64,000 nt of DNA from NCBI RefSeq assembly GCF_965118125.1, contig NZ_OZ221288.1:1178001-1242000 (forward strand), given 5' to 3'. Below the pieces are notes generated by a model. The model was not told the origin of the DNA and did not search any database. It was given only the letters and a program-made list of their open reading frames with translations. Below are positions 16,790-25,762 of the stretch, piece by piece (position 1 is the first letter of the stretch; each line of letters starts with the position of its first letter). The DNA comes from Pararobbsia alpina_A. GTDB taxonomy: Bacteria; Pseudomonadota; Gammaproteobacteria; Burkholderiales; Burkholderiaceae. The position numbers and the translations under genes are program-made.

Positions 16790-18430
16790 CTACTGGCCTC
16801 CGGATTTCATCGGCGTCCATGCGCGCCCATCGCGTTCCAGCATCGCATCGGCGCTTGCGGGGCCGGCGCTGCCTGCGGCATAGGGCTCCGGCTTCGCATG
16901 CTGCGACGCAAGGTCGATCGGGGGCTGCACGGCGGCCCAGCTGGCTTCGATCGTATCGGCGCGCTGAAACAGCGTGGCATCGCCGAGCAGGCATTCATAG
17001 ACGAGCGACTCATAGCCCACCGTCGCGGTGTCGCCGAATGACTTGTCGAAGTCGAATGCCGCTTCGACTTCACCGAGCGTCGCCAGCGGGCCCGGCACTT
17101 TGACGTTGAAGCGCAGCGCGGCGCCATGCGTCGGATCGATCCGGATCGTCAGTACGTTCGGACCCGGACCGCTGACGCGCGCACCGCCGACATCGGAGCG
17201 CTCGCCCTGTGCCGGATGCGCGTCCTTCGTCGGGCCATAGCCCGCCTCGCCGGCCGAGCCTTGCTCGAACAAGCCGTACGGCTCGCATTTGAAATGGATC
17301 GAAATCTCCGTAAAGCGCCCGCCCATGCGCTTGCCCGTTCGCAGATAGAACGGCACCCCTTTCCATCGCGGCGTGTCGATCGACAGCTTGAGCGCCACAT
17401 AGGTTTCGGTCGTGCTGTCGGCGGCGACCTTGTCTTCCTCTTTGTAGCCCTTGACTGCGTCGCCATCGATCTCGCCCGCGGCGTATTGCCCGCGCACGAC
17501 GTCTTCGACGCGCACCGGCGCGATCGCCTTGACGAGTCGCGTCTTCTCGTCGCGTACGGCGTTTGCGTCGAGGGTCTTCGGCGCCTCCATGCCTGTCATC
17601 GTCAGTAACTGAAACAGGTGGTTGGGCACCATGTCGCGCAGTGCGCCCGTCGTTTCATAGAAGTTGCCGCGCGAGCCGACACCAATCGTTTCCGCTGCAG
17701 TGATCTGTACGTGATCGATCGAATCGGCGTTCCATGCGGGCTCGAACAGCCGGTTGGCAAAGCGCATCGCCAGCAGGCTTTGCACGGCATCCTTGCCGAG
17801 GAAGTGATCGATGCGGAAGAACTGGGACTCGTCGCCGTGCGCGAGGATGCGCTTGTTGAGCTCGACCGCGCTCGGCACATCGTTGCCAAAGGGCTTTTCG
17901 ATAATGACGCGGCGGAAGCCTTTCGAATCTTTCGCTCCTCCGCTGCCCGTGCCTTCTTCCTTGCCTTCTTTGAGCAGGCCCGCTTTGCCGAGGTTTTCAA
18001 CGATCGGGCCGAAGAAGCGTGCGCTGACGGCCAGATAAAACACAACGTTCCCGCTCAACGCATCATTCAGCCGCGAATACGTTTTCGCTTCGTCGAAATC
18101 GGCCGTCATGTACTCCATGCGGTCGGTGACCCACTTCCAGATCTTCGGGTCGACGCTGCCTGCATGAAACTCGGCATGCGGATCGGCCGCGAGTTCGTCG
18201 AATGTGTCGCTGAGCAGCTTGCGCCAGTCGTCCGTCGATAGCTCGTTGTGGTCCACGCCAATCAGGCGCATCTTGTCGTCGAGCAGGCCGTCGCGGACGA
18301 GGTTGTAAATCGACGGCATCAACAACCTTCGGGTCAAGTCGCCGCGGGCGCCGAAGATCACAAGCGTGCACGCGGGAGCGGGCTTGGCGGCCGGGGAAGT
18401 TGAACGCGGCTGTCCCTCGGGAACGGTCAT
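16790..18430 (-). CDS. zwf: Glucose-6-phosphate 1-dehydrogenase
   Basis: This enzyme oxidises glucose 6-phosphate to 6-phosphogluconolactone with reduction of NAD(P). The 546-residue product has the nucleotide-binding motif GARGDLTRR near residue 28 and the active-site signature RIDHFLGKD. It is about 50 residues longer than usual, owing to two inserts: a Gly/Glu/Lys-rich loop (EGKEEGTGSGGAKDSKG) before the IIEKPFG motif, and a roughly 30-residue polar loop after CEPYGLFEQG. The C-terminal extension is also low complexity. It is the first gene of the zwf-tkt-gnd operon, starting after AGGAGG at good distance. No 6-phosphogluconolactonase gene is present beside it, so that step must be encoded elsewhere or run spontaneously. 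Confidence 0.95.
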   Translation of the reverse strand: MTVPEGQPRSTSPAAKPAPACTLVIFGARGDLTRRLLMPSIYNLVRDGLLDDKMRLIGVDHNELSTDDWRKLLSDTFDELAADPHAEFHAGSVDPKIWKWVTDRMEYMTADFDEAKTYSRLNDALSGNVVFYLAVSARFFGPIVENLGKAGLLKEGKEEGTGSGGAKDSKGFRRVIIEKPFGNDVPSAVELNKRILAHGDESQFFRIDHFLGKDAVQSLLAMRFANRLFEPAWNADSIDHVQITAAETIGVGSRGNFYETTGALRDMVPNHLFQLLTMTGMEAPKTLDANAVRDEKTRLVKAIAPVRVEDVVRGQYAAGEIDGDAVKGYKEEDKVAADSTTETYVALKLSIDTPRWKGVPFYLRTGKRMGGRFTEISIHFKCEPYGLFEQGSAGEAGYGPTKDAHPAQGERSDVGGARVSGPGPNVLTIRIDPTHGAALRFNVKVPGPLATLGEVEAAFDFDKSFGDTATVGYESLVYECLLGDATLFQRADTIEASWAAVQPPIDLASQHAKPEPYAAGSAGPASADAMLERDGRAWTPMKSGGQ

Positions 18431-18940
18431 CCGGAATCCTCCTGGTTATGGCGCATGACGACAACATCGTGGCGATGCAATGACATGCAGATGACATCTG
18501 CTCGCTTGCGGCGAGCAGCTTTCGCGCAGGCGAGAGATTGCGTGCTCAGCAATTCGCATGCCGAAGGCTGCGGCCTCGGGCATCTCGGTGCGCCCCTACG
18601 GACACGGCGCAGCGGGCACCACCCAGCGGGCACGAAACAGTGTATGCCTATGCGCGCGATTTCACCGTGCAGCCTGCTCACTCGCTGCTGGGCATGTGCC
18701 GCCTGCGGGCTCACTACCTGCTCATTGCCCGCTCACTACCGCTTCACCACCGCTTCGACATCGCCTCACGGGTTCCTCGTTGTCCCCTCAAGGTCCCATT
18801 CTTTGCCTATGCTTGACGTGCCGGCCACGACCTGGCGGGCGGACTCCCCCCACGCCGCGATGCGCTCTGGCTGGATCGCAGGCATGCTGCACGCGTACAT
18901 CTCGTTCAACTTGCATCAACTTGCATGAAGGAGGTCGTGC
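18431..18940. other. 510-bp divergent control region of zwf and cioA
   Basis: This region separates the divergent zwf operon and cioAB and must hold both promoters. Directly before the cioA ribosome binding site are two tandem copies of CAACTTGCAT (18907-18926), followed at once by GAAGGAGG. I see no gene and no promoter I would call with confidence. Confidence 0.5.
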
Positions 18941-20371
18941 ATGGACGTCGACTCCGGCGCGTTATTACTGTCGCGGATCCAGTTCGCCTGGGTCATCGCG
19001 CTTCATATCCTCCTCCCCGCCTTTACCGTTGGCCTGTCGTGCTATGTGGCGACGCTTGAGTTGCTGTCGTGGCTCACGCAACGCGATGTGTATCGGCGCC
19101 TGTCCGCTTTCTGGCTCAAGGTGTTCGCCGTGTCATTCGGCATGGGGGTCGTTTCCGGCATCGTCATGCCGTTTCAGTTCGGCACGAACTGGAGCCGCTT
19201 TACCGACGCGGCCGCCAACGTCTTCGGTCCCTTGATGGGTTATGAGGTCCTCACGGCCTTCTTTCTCGAGTCCGCGTTTCTCGGCGTGCTGTTGTTCGGC
19301 CGCAAGCTCGTGCCGCAGTGGGTCCATGTGATGGCCGCGGTGTTCGTTGCGCTCGGCACCCTGCTGTCGTCGTTCTGGATTCTCGCAGTCAATAGCTGGA
19401 TGCAGACGCCCGCGGGCGTCACGCTCGTCGACGGCCGATTCGTGCCGACTGACCTGTGGGCGATGATCTTCAGCCCGTCACTGCCCTACCGGCTCGTGCA
19501 TACGGTGCTTGCGTTTGTCGTCACGACGGGCTTCGTGGTGCTCGCGACGGGTGCCTACTATCTAAGACATGGCCGTGCGATCGAAGAAAGCCGCGTGATG
19601 GTCAAGATGTCGCTGTTCTTCCTGATCGTGACGGTGCCCGCGCAGATGGTCGCGGGCGATGCGCATGGACTGAACACGCTCAAGCATCAGCCGGTCAAGA
19701 TTGCGGCCATGGAAGGGCTGTGGGAAACGCAGTCACGCGTGCCCGCCAATCTGTTTTCGTTCCCTGATCAGGCCGAGGAACGCAATCACTTCGAGATCTC
19801 GATCCCGGTGCTCGGCAGCCTGTACCTGACGCACGATCCCAATGGCGTCGTGCGCGGGCTCAAGGACTTTCCGCCTGAAGACCGCCCGCCCGTCGCCATT
19901 GTCTTCTGGGCGTTCCACCTGATGGTCGGACTCGCGTTGCTGATGTTGCTTGTGGTCGTGATCGGGCTGGTGCTGCACGTGCGCAAGCGTTTGTTCGACT
20001 GTCCGCGCTACTGGGCACTCTGCACGCGCGTCGGGCCGATCGGTTTTGTGACCGTGCTGTGCGGCTGGGTGACGACGGAAGTCGGCCGGCAACCGTGGAC
20101 GGTCTACGGCATGTTGCGCACGGCGCATTCGGTCACGCCTTCATTGACAGCTCAAGACGTCATGCTGTCGCTTGCCCTCTATGTCGTCGGCTACCTCTTT
20201 ATTTTCGGCTCGGGACTGATCCTGCTGGCCCGCCTGATCCGCGTCGGCCCGGATGGGGCGCCGTACGAAGACACACCCGGCGTTGCGACGCCCGGACTGG
20301 CGCGTCCGTCGAGGCCGTTGTCGGCGGCCAAACCCTCGCTCAAGAAGACGGAGAACCCTCCCCATGCTTGA
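18941..20371 (+). CDS. cioA: Cyanide-insensitive terminal oxidase subunit I (bd-type quinol oxidase)
   Basis: This is the heme-binding subunit of a bd-type quinol oxidase, which reduces O2 at the inner membrane without pumping protons. The 476-residue product has about nine membrane helices, the high-spin heme ligand region FAWVIALHILLPAFT (His22), the conserved segments GMGVVSGIVMPFQFGTNW and GWVTTEVGRQPW, and a short quinol-binding loop. The short loop is the mark of the CIO (CioA) group, which tolerates cyanide. The ATG follows a perfect AAGGAGG. The C-terminal 30 residues are polar and unusual in being Pro/Ser/Lys-rich. The stop overlaps the start of cioB by 8 bases, so the two subunits are translationally coupled. 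Confidence 0.93.
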   Translation: MDVDSGALLLSRIQFAWVIALHILLPAFTVGLSCYVATLELLSWLTQRDVYRRLSAFWLKVFAVSFGMGVVSGIVMPFQFGTNWSRFTDAAANVFGPLMGYEVLTAFFLESAFLGVLLFGRKLVPQWVHVMAAVFVALGTLLSSFWILAVNSWMQTPAGVTLVDGRFVPTDLWAMIFSPSLPYRLVHTVLAFVVTTGFVVLATGAYYLRHGRAIEESRVMVKMSLFFLIVTVPAQMVAGDAHGLNTLKHQPVKIAAMEGLWETQSRVPANLFSFPDQAEERNHFEISIPVLGSLYLTHDPNGVVRGLKDFPPEDRPPVAIVFWAFHLMVGLALLMLLVVVIGLVLHVRKRLFDCPRYWALCTRVGPIGFVTVLCGWVTTEVGRQPWTVYGMLRTAHSVTPSLTAQDVMLSLALYVVGYLFIFGSGLILLARLIRVGPDGAPYEDTPGVATPGLARPSRPLSAAKPSLKKTENPPHA

Positions 20372-21362
20372 TCTCGTCCCGCTTTGGGCCGGCATTCTGG
20401 CCCTCGCCGTCTTTATGTATGTGCTGCTCGACGGCTTCGATCTGGGCGTCGGCATGCTGTTCCTGATGCGCGACAGCGACCACGACCGGCATTTGATGAT
20501 GACGTCGATCGCACCGGTCTGGGACTTCAACGAAACGTGGCTCGTGCTGGGTGCGGGCGGTCTGCTGGCCGTGTTTCCGCTGGCGTTCGCGATCATCGTG
20601 CCGGCCGTGTATTTCCCGGTCGTGCTGATGTTGCTCGGACTCATGTTTCGCGGCGTCGCGTTCGAGTATCGCGAGGTCGTGGGCTCGCGCAAGCCGATCT
20701 GGGATCGCGCGTTTTGCTATGGCTCGCTCGTGGCGACATTCTTTCAGGGCGTCGTGCTCGGCATGTTCATTCATGGCTTCAAGGTCAACGGGCGTGAATT
20801 TGTCGGCACAAGCTGGGACTGGGTCTCGCCGTTCCCCCTGATCACCGGGCTCGGTCTGATTGCGGGGTATCTGCTGCAAGGCTCGACGTGGCTTGTGATG
20901 AAAACCGAAGGCGAGCTTCAGCAATGGGCTCGCACGATGGCCCGGCGCAGTATCGTGGGTGTCGCGGTGTTTGTGCTCGTGATCAGCATCGGCACGCCGC
21001 TGACCGATGCGCGTATTGCGCAGCGCTGGTTCTCGTTTCCCGACAGCATCGCGTTTGCGCCGGTGCCCGTGCTGTCCCTGCTGTTGTTCTGGTGGCTCTG
21101 GTCCGGACTCGAGAAAGGCAAGGAGGTGCAGCCTTTTGCGTGCTCGATCGGCGTGTTCTTTCTGGCGTTCTCGGGGCTGGTCATCAGCCTGTGGCCGCTG
21201 ATTGCGCCGCCTTCGATATCGCTGCGCGCGGCGGCAGCGGCACCTTTTTCACAGCAGTTCCTGCTGCTCGGTACTTTGTTCCTTTTGCCTGTGCTGCTGC
21301 TCTACGTCGTGTGGTCGTACTGGGTGTTTCGCGGCAAGGTCCGGCACGATGCCGGGTATTGA
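20364..21362 (+). CDS. cioB: Cyanide-insensitive terminal oxidase subunit II
   Basis: The 332-residue product is the second large subunit of the bd-type oxidase, with about eight to nine membrane helices and the family signature DGFDLGVGML near the N-terminus, then APVWDFNETWLVLGAGGLLA. The ATG at 20364 overlaps the last codons of cioA and is preceded by GGAG. The longest open frame begins 111 bases earlier inside cioA, but those residues are basic and not family-like. No small CydX- or DUF2474-like membrane subunit follows: the 44-codon frame starting in the overlapping TGATG at 21362 has no hydrophobic helix. Confidence 0.93.
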   Translation: MLDLVPLWAGILALAVFMYVLLDGFDLGVGMLFLMRDSDHDRHLMMTSIAPVWDFNETWLVLGAGGLLAVFPLAFAIIVPAVYFPVVLMLLGLMFRGVAFEYREVVGSRKPIWDRAFCYGSLVATFFQGVVLGMFIHGFKVNGREFVGTSWDWVSPFPLITGLGLIAGYLLQGSTWLVMKTEGELQQWARTMARRSIVGVAVFVLVISIGTPLTDARIAQRWFSFPDSIAFAPVPVLSLLLFWWLWSGLEKGKEVQPFACSIGVFFLAFSGLVISLWPLIAPPSISLRAAAAAPFSQQFLLLGTLFLLPVLLLYVVWSYWVFRGKVRHDAGY

Positions 21363-21435
21363 TGGCGGACCGTCGGGAAGTCGGTACGGTTGGCACACGC
21401 GACGCACGTGGCGTGCATGCGCTGAATGCGTTGAG

Positions 21436-21660
21436 CTATCGGGAAATGGTGCCTTCGGGCGCGACACCCGGTGTCTTTCCGCACGGCGCGCCGTAATCGC
21501 ATCGAAGATCAGGCACCGCGCCTTGCGTGCGATTCATCGATGCGTTGTCGGTCGAACACCCCGCCGCCAGTACAACGACAGCGAGCAAAACGAAAACGCC
21601 CGACGCGCCATACCCATCAGGGCAGGCGCGCCGTACGCTTTTGCTTAAGAACGCGTTCAA
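21436..21660 (-). CDS. Candidate small lipoprotein downstream of the catalase gene
   Basis: A frame on the minus strand, starting 11 bases after the catalase stop, codes for a basic N-terminus (KSVRR), a hydrophobic stretch (VFVLLAVVVLAAGC) ending in a good lipobox LAAGC (Cys35), then a polar tail of about 40 residues with two Cys residues (LRCDYGAPCGK). The only usable start is TTG at 21660, with a poor ribosome binding site, so translation may depend on coupling to catalase. I do not recognise the family. The lipobox and charge pattern make it more likely real than chance, but the non-ATG start leaves doubt. It could act as a periplasmic partner of the oxidative stress genes; that is only position-based. 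Confidence 0.5.
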   Translation of the reverse strand: MNAFLSKSVRRACPDGYGASGVFVLLAVVVLAAGCSTDNASMNRTQGAVPDLRCDYGAPCGKTPGVAPEGTISR

Positions 21661-21670
21661 GGCGGATCGC

Positions 21671-23155
21671 TTACTTCGCGACAGCCGGTTCCGAACGCGC
21701 TGCCGTCGTGTCGAGCGGGCTGATTTCGTTGAGCGCCTTGCGAACGCCCGCACCGTACGCCGGATCGGCCTTCGTACAGTGCTCGATATGCAGATCGCGG
21801 ATCGGCTGCGACACGCCTTGCATCGCGCGCGCCGTGTTCTCGAACAGCACCTTCTGCTGGGCCGGCGTCATCAGGCGGAACAGCGCGCCCGGCTGCGAGT
21901 AATAGTCCTCGTCAGCACGATGATTCCAGTGGTCGGCCGAGCCTTCGAGCGTCAGCGGCGGTTCGCTGTAGTCGGGCTGGTCGAGCCACGCGTCGCGCGT
22001 GTTCGGGTTATACGGCGTCACTCCGCCCTGGTTGCCGTCCACGCGCATAAGGCCGTCGCGGTGATAGCTGTTGTAATGCTTTGCCGCACGCGGCGCATTG
22101 ACAGGGATCTGATGGTGGTTGACCGACAGGCGATAACGTTGCGCATCGCCGTACGAGAACAGACGCCCTTGCAGCATCTTGTCCGGCGAGAAGCTGATGC
22201 CCGGCACGACGTTGGCCGGGTTGAACGCAGCCTGCTCGACATCGGCGAACCAGTTTTCAGCGTTGCGATTGAGCTCGACCACACCCACTTCGATCAGCGG
22301 ATAGTCCTTCTTCGGCCAGATCTTCGTGAGATCGAACGGATTGTAGCGATATGCGCCCGCTTCCTTCTCCGGCATGATCTGCACGAACATCTTCCAGCGC
22401 GGGAATTCCTTGCGCTCGATGGCTTCATACAGGTCGCGGTGATGCGTCTCGCGATCGTGACCGACGAGGGCCGTTGCCTCTTCGTCAGTCAGGTTTTCGA
22501 TGCCCTGCTCGCTCTTCAGGTGGAACTTGACCCAGAAGCGTTCCTTGTTCGCACTGATAAAGCTGAACGTGTGGCTGCCGAAGCCGTGCATATGACGGAA
22601 CGTGCGCGGAATGCCGCGATCGCTCATGACGACCGTCACCTGGTGCAGCGCTTCCGGCAGTTGCGTCCAGAAGTCCCAGTTGCTTTCCGCGCTACGCAGG
22701 CCCGTGCGCGGGTCGCGCTTGATGGCGTGGTTCAGGTCGGGGAACTTGAGCGGGTCGCGCAGGAAAAACACCGGCGTGTTGTTGCCCACGAGGTCCCAGT
22801 TGCCTTCTTCCGTGTAGAACTTCACGGCGAAACCGCGGATGTCGCGCTCCGCGTCGGCCGCGCCGCGCTCGCCCGCAACGGTCGAGAAGCGGATAAAGAG
22901 CTCCGTCTTCTTGCCGATCTCTGAAAAGATCTTGGCGCGCGAGTATTTCGTGATGTCGTGCGTGACCGTGAATGTGCCGAACGCGCCCGACCCTTTGGCA
23001 TGCATCCGGCGCTCGGGAATCACTTCGCGATCGAAGTACGCGAGCTTTTCGAGAAACCAGACATCCTGAAGCAATTGGGGCCCACGCGGACCGGCCGTCT
23101 GAACATTCTGGTTATCGACAACGGGAGCGCCAAATGCGGTAGTCAACTTGTTCAT
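21671..23155 (-). CDS. katA: Monofunctional heme catalase (clade 3)
   Basis: Catalase breaks hydrogen peroxide to water and oxygen. The 494-residue product has the distal His motif RRMHAKGSGAFG, the conserved Asn in LVGNNTPVFF, and the proximal Tyr region RLFSYGDAQRYRLSVNHHQIP. Length and the short C-terminus place it with small-subunit clade 3 enzymes. Two ATGs lie close together: the first (23161) is only 2 bases after the GAGG ribosome binding site, whereas the second (23155) has it at 8 bases, so I use the second. It stands alone, facing cioAB tail to tail; a peroxide-removing enzyme beside an alternative oxidase makes sense for respiratory stress, but joint regulation is inferred only. 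Confidence 0.94.
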   Translation of the reverse strand: MNKLTTAFGAPVVDNQNVQTAGPRGPQLLQDVWFLEKLAYFDREVIPERRMHAKGSGAFGTFTVTHDITKYSRAKIFSEIGKKTELFIRFSTVAGERGAADAERDIRGFAVKFYTEEGNWDLVGNNTPVFFLRDPLKFPDLNHAIKRDPRTGLRSAESNWDFWTQLPEALHQVTVVMSDRGIPRTFRHMHGFGSHTFSFISANKERFWVKFHLKSEQGIENLTDEEATALVGHDRETHHRDLYEAIERKEFPRWKMFVQIMPEKEAGAYRYNPFDLTKIWPKKDYPLIEVGVVELNRNAENWFADVEQAAFNPANVVPGISFSPDKMLQGRLFSYGDAQRYRLSVNHHQIPVNAPRAAKHYNSYHRDGLMRVDGNQGGVTPYNPNTRDAWLDQPDYSEPPLTLEGSADHWNHRADEDYYSQPGALFRLMTPAQQKVLFENTARAMQGVSQPIRDLHIEHCTKADPAYGAGVRKALNEISPLDTTAARSEPAVAK

Positions 23156-23527
23156 GAACATTCCTCTTTGTAGGGATACGCTGCATCGCGTCGGGCCGCT
23201 TGATGTTCTTCAGCCCGCGGCCCGTTCTACCCATGCGCACACGTTCGTGACTTGCACGACTGGCACATATCTCGCAGAGGGCGCAAGCGTCTGCCTCGCC
23301 AATTCCGACGCAGCGACCGGTAGACTACTCGCGCACGAAAAAGTTGACAGTGCGACATTCGAGATCGGGATCGGGGATCCCTCCCTGTCGCACCGATCCG
23401 CACAGCCCTCAGCTCTGCGTCGCCCCACTGGATCTCTCGATAGCGGTGCGCATGGGATCACAGATAACGGCTTGGCGCGTTTGCCCCCTAACGCATGCGG
23501 TCATTCGCGAGGTAGGTGACAGAATGA
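23156..23527. other. 372-bp region between marR and katA
   Basis: It holds the upstream region of katA and the end of the efflux operon, both on the minus strand. I see no gene, no clear OxyR-like site and no convincing terminator hairpin. Confidence 0.5.
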
Positions 23528-24040
23528 TTACAAGGGGTCCGAGAAAAACGGGTGCGACGCCGGCTTGTGGCCCGTAACCTCGAACAGTTCCATGCGAAGC
23601 ATGCGTGCACGTTCCACACCGAAGCGTGCCTCAAATTCCTGTTGCGCGTCTCTCCAGATCTTGCGTGCCTGCGCGATGCGTTCAGCACCGAGCGGCGTCA
23701 GAGAAAGCACATTGCGCCGGCCTGGCGGCGGCCCGAGTGTCGAGGTCACCAGGCCATCCTTGCGCAGCAACTGCACCGCACGCACCAGCGTCGAGCGATC
23801 GGCGACGATGACGTCGACGAGTTCGGCCATCGTCAGCCCGTCGCGGCGTTCGATCTTGCGCAGAATCGTGAACTGCGGTGGCGTAAGACCGATCGGGTCG
23901 AGCTTCAGCGCGTACTGCTGAGACATGAAACGAGCTGCGCGGCGCAGCGCCAGCTCGTAGTTCTCGTCTTCCATCAGCGCGTCGTCGTCACGCTGCTGGT
24001 CCTGCGTGTCGTGCGCTGAAGCCTGAACGTCGGTCGTCAC
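23528..24040 (-). CDS. MarR-family transcriptional regulator
   Basis: The 170-residue protein has the MarR winged helix-turn-helix: LTPPQFTILRKIERRDGLTMAELVDVIVADRSTLVRAVQLLRKDGLV, then the wing with GPPPGRRNVLSLTPLG. The N-terminal 25 residues are polar and probably disordered. MarR proteins usually repress the efflux genes they sit beside and let go on ligand binding. Here the gene is the last of an operon coding for a complete tripartite efflux pump, starting 3 bp after the outer-membrane component. Its likely operator is the palindrome in the promoter at 28714-28725 and the related copy at 28623-28634, giving autoregulation of the whole operon; that link is inferred. Confidence 0.9.
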   Translation of the reverse strand: MTTDVQASAHDTQDQQRDDDALMEDENYELALRRAARFMSQQYALKLDPIGLTPPQFTILRKIERRDGLTMAELVDVIVADRSTLVRAVQLLRKDGLVTSTLGPPPGRRNVLSLTPLGAERIAQARKIWRDAQQEFEARFGVERARMLRMELFEVTGHKPASHPFFSDPL

Positions 24041-24043
24041 GGC

Positions 24044-25657
24044 TCACTCCTCGTGCGATGCGCTTGTCTGCGCCGAGGTCGTGCCCGATGCGGTCGTCGC
24101 AGTGAACCTGGATGATGCGGCCGACGTCGTCACGGCGGTTGCTGTCGTCGCGGTGGCTGTCGTCGCGGTGGCTGTCGTTGCGGTGGCCGTCGTTGCGGTG
24201 GCTGTCGTTGCCGAAGTCGCCGGAGCCGCTCCGCCCTGGTTCGCCTGCGCAACGTCGATCCGGCCGTCGCGCGACCAGCCGCCGCCCAGCGAGCGATAGA
24301 GCGCGACTGCCGCAAGCGCGTGCTCACGTCGCGCCTGATTCAACCCGTCCTGATCGCGCAGATACGCTTCCTGGGCATCGAGCACGTCGAGGAAGTTTGC
24401 CGCGCCGCTCTTGTAAAGCTCGTTCGACAAACGCAAGGCCTGATCCGACGCCGACACCGATGTATTGAGCTGCGTCACTTCGTCGCCCGTGCTCACGAGA
24501 TCGCTGCGGGTGTCTTCGACTTCCTTAAGCGCGTTGAGCATCGTCTGGTTCAGATTGAGCTGCGACTCGCGCATCTTGCTTTCGCTGCCTTCGATACCGG
24601 CCTGGATTTCACCCGCGTGGAAAATCGGGCTCGTTGCGCTCAACGCGGCTCCAAAGAGGTTGTCGGTCAGCGTCGGCAATCCAACCCAGGACGCCGCGAG
24701 CAAGCCGTCAGTCAACGACAGGTTGAATTGCGGATAACGCCGGGCGCGCGATACGCCCACTTCGGCAGCACGTTGTTCTACGGTGTCGTAGGCAACGCGC
24801 ACATCCGGGCGGCGCAGCAGCGCGACGGACGGCAACAACACCGGTGCATCGCCCGACGGCACCGGAATATCGGCCGCATTCGCAAGCAACAGGTGGTCGA
24901 CGCTTTCAGGCGTGCGGCCCGAATACACGGCAATCAGGCTCAGCTGATGCTGAATCGTCGAACCGACGCGCGGCAGCCGCGCCTGAAGATCGCTCAGCTG
25001 ATTCTGCGCGCGCGACACATCGAGGTTGTTCGACAGACCATACTGACGGCGCTCCTGCGTGAGCTTGAGCGCACGCGTACGGATCTCGACGTTGCCCTGG
25101 AGAATCTTCTGCTCACTCTGTGCCCAGCGCAGATCCACATAAGCCGACGCGGCGTTCGCCGCGAGCGCGAGCTTGAGTGCGTCGAGCGCGTCCTTGCTGT
25201 GCTCGACTTGCGCACGCGCCGCCAGCACCGCGAGTTGCTGGCCGCCGAATACATCCGGCCGCCAGCTGGCCGTCACACCGACCCCGCCTTCTTTCACATA
25301 ACCGAGCGGGGGTGGCAGAATCTGACGCTGATACGCACCGCTCGCACCCAGGTCAAGTTGCGGAAGCAGCGCTGCGTGTTCCTGCGTCGTCACAGATTCG
25401 GCTTGTTTGACGCGCTCGACCGCAGCCTGCACGTCGAGGTTCTGCGCGAGCACTTCGCTCACAAGCTGATGCAGCGTCGGATCACCGAATTGCTCCCACC
25501 ATGCATCGGATGCGAGCGGGCTTTCGTTGACCTGCACATCCCATGCGGCCGGTGCGACCTTGGCCGTTGTATCGGACAACGGCGCATGCGCGGCAGGCTG
25601 AACGGCACACGCCGCGAGCGCGACGGCGGCGACTAAAGCGGCAAGAGTGGTTTTCAT
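24044..25657 (-). CDS. NodT-family outer membrane efflux lipoprotein
   Basis: The 537-residue product is the outer membrane channel of a tripartite exporter. It has a lipoprotein signal (lipobox LAAC, Cys17), then two OEP repeats typical of the NodT/OprM group (LVSEVLAQNLDVQAAVERVKQA and its second-half partner ALKEVEDTRSDLVSTG). The chain forms a trimeric beta-barrel with a long helical periplasmic tunnel. Unusually, the C-terminus carries about 65 extra residues made largely of Thr and Ala, coded partly by a 15-bp tandem repeat. It is the third gene of the operon, after the EmrA- and EmrB-like genes, with GAAGGA before the ATG. Substrate is not readable; lipophilic drugs or aromatic acids are usual for such pumps. 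Confidence 0.92.
   Translation of the reverse strand: MKTTLAALVAAVALAACAVQPAAHAPLSDTTAKVAPAAWDVQVNESPLASDAWWEQFGDPTLHQLVSEVLAQNLDVQAAVERVKQAESVTTQEHAALLPQLDLGASGAYQRQILPPPLGYVKEGGVGVTASWRPDVFGGQQLAVLAARAQVEHSKDALDALKLALAANAASAYVDLRWAQSEQKILQGNVEIRTRALKLTQERRQYGLSNNLDVSRAQNQLSDLQARLPRVGSTIQHQLSLIAVYSGRTPESVDHLLLANAADIPVPSGDAPVLLPSVALLRRPDVRVAYDTVEQRAAEVGVSRARRYPQFNLSLTDGLLAASWVGLPTLTDNLFGAALSATSPIFHAGEIQAGIEGSESKMRESQLNLNQTMLNALKEVEDTRSDLVSTGDEVTQLNTSVSASDQALRLSNELYKSGAANFLDVLDAQEAYLRDQDGLNQARREHALAAVALYRSLGGGWSRDGRIDVAQANQGGAAPATSATTATATTATATTATATTATATTATAVTTSAASSRFTATTASGTTSAQTSASHEE
24135..24209 (-). repeat. 15-bp tandem repeat, five units, in the Thr/Ala tail of the NodT gene
   Basis: Five consecutive 15-bp units of the type GCGGTGGCTGTCGTC on the plus strand code for TATAT on the minus strand. 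Units differ at one or two wobble positions. The tract lies beyond the conserved channel domain. Confidence 0.92.
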
Positions 25658-25762
25658 GGCAATCCTTCGAATTCGGTCGAGCGGGCCTTGACCCGATCTG
25701 TCATTGAACTGAATACAATTTAGCGATGCTGGGTCCGTGCTTCGTGCACGGACGCGAGTCGA

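Noticed and set aside
21362..21496. 44-codon frame overlapping the cioB stop, considered as a CydX-like subunit
   Set aside because: The product has no hydrophobic helix and no ribosome binding site of its own; CydX and DUF2474 proteins are single membrane helices.
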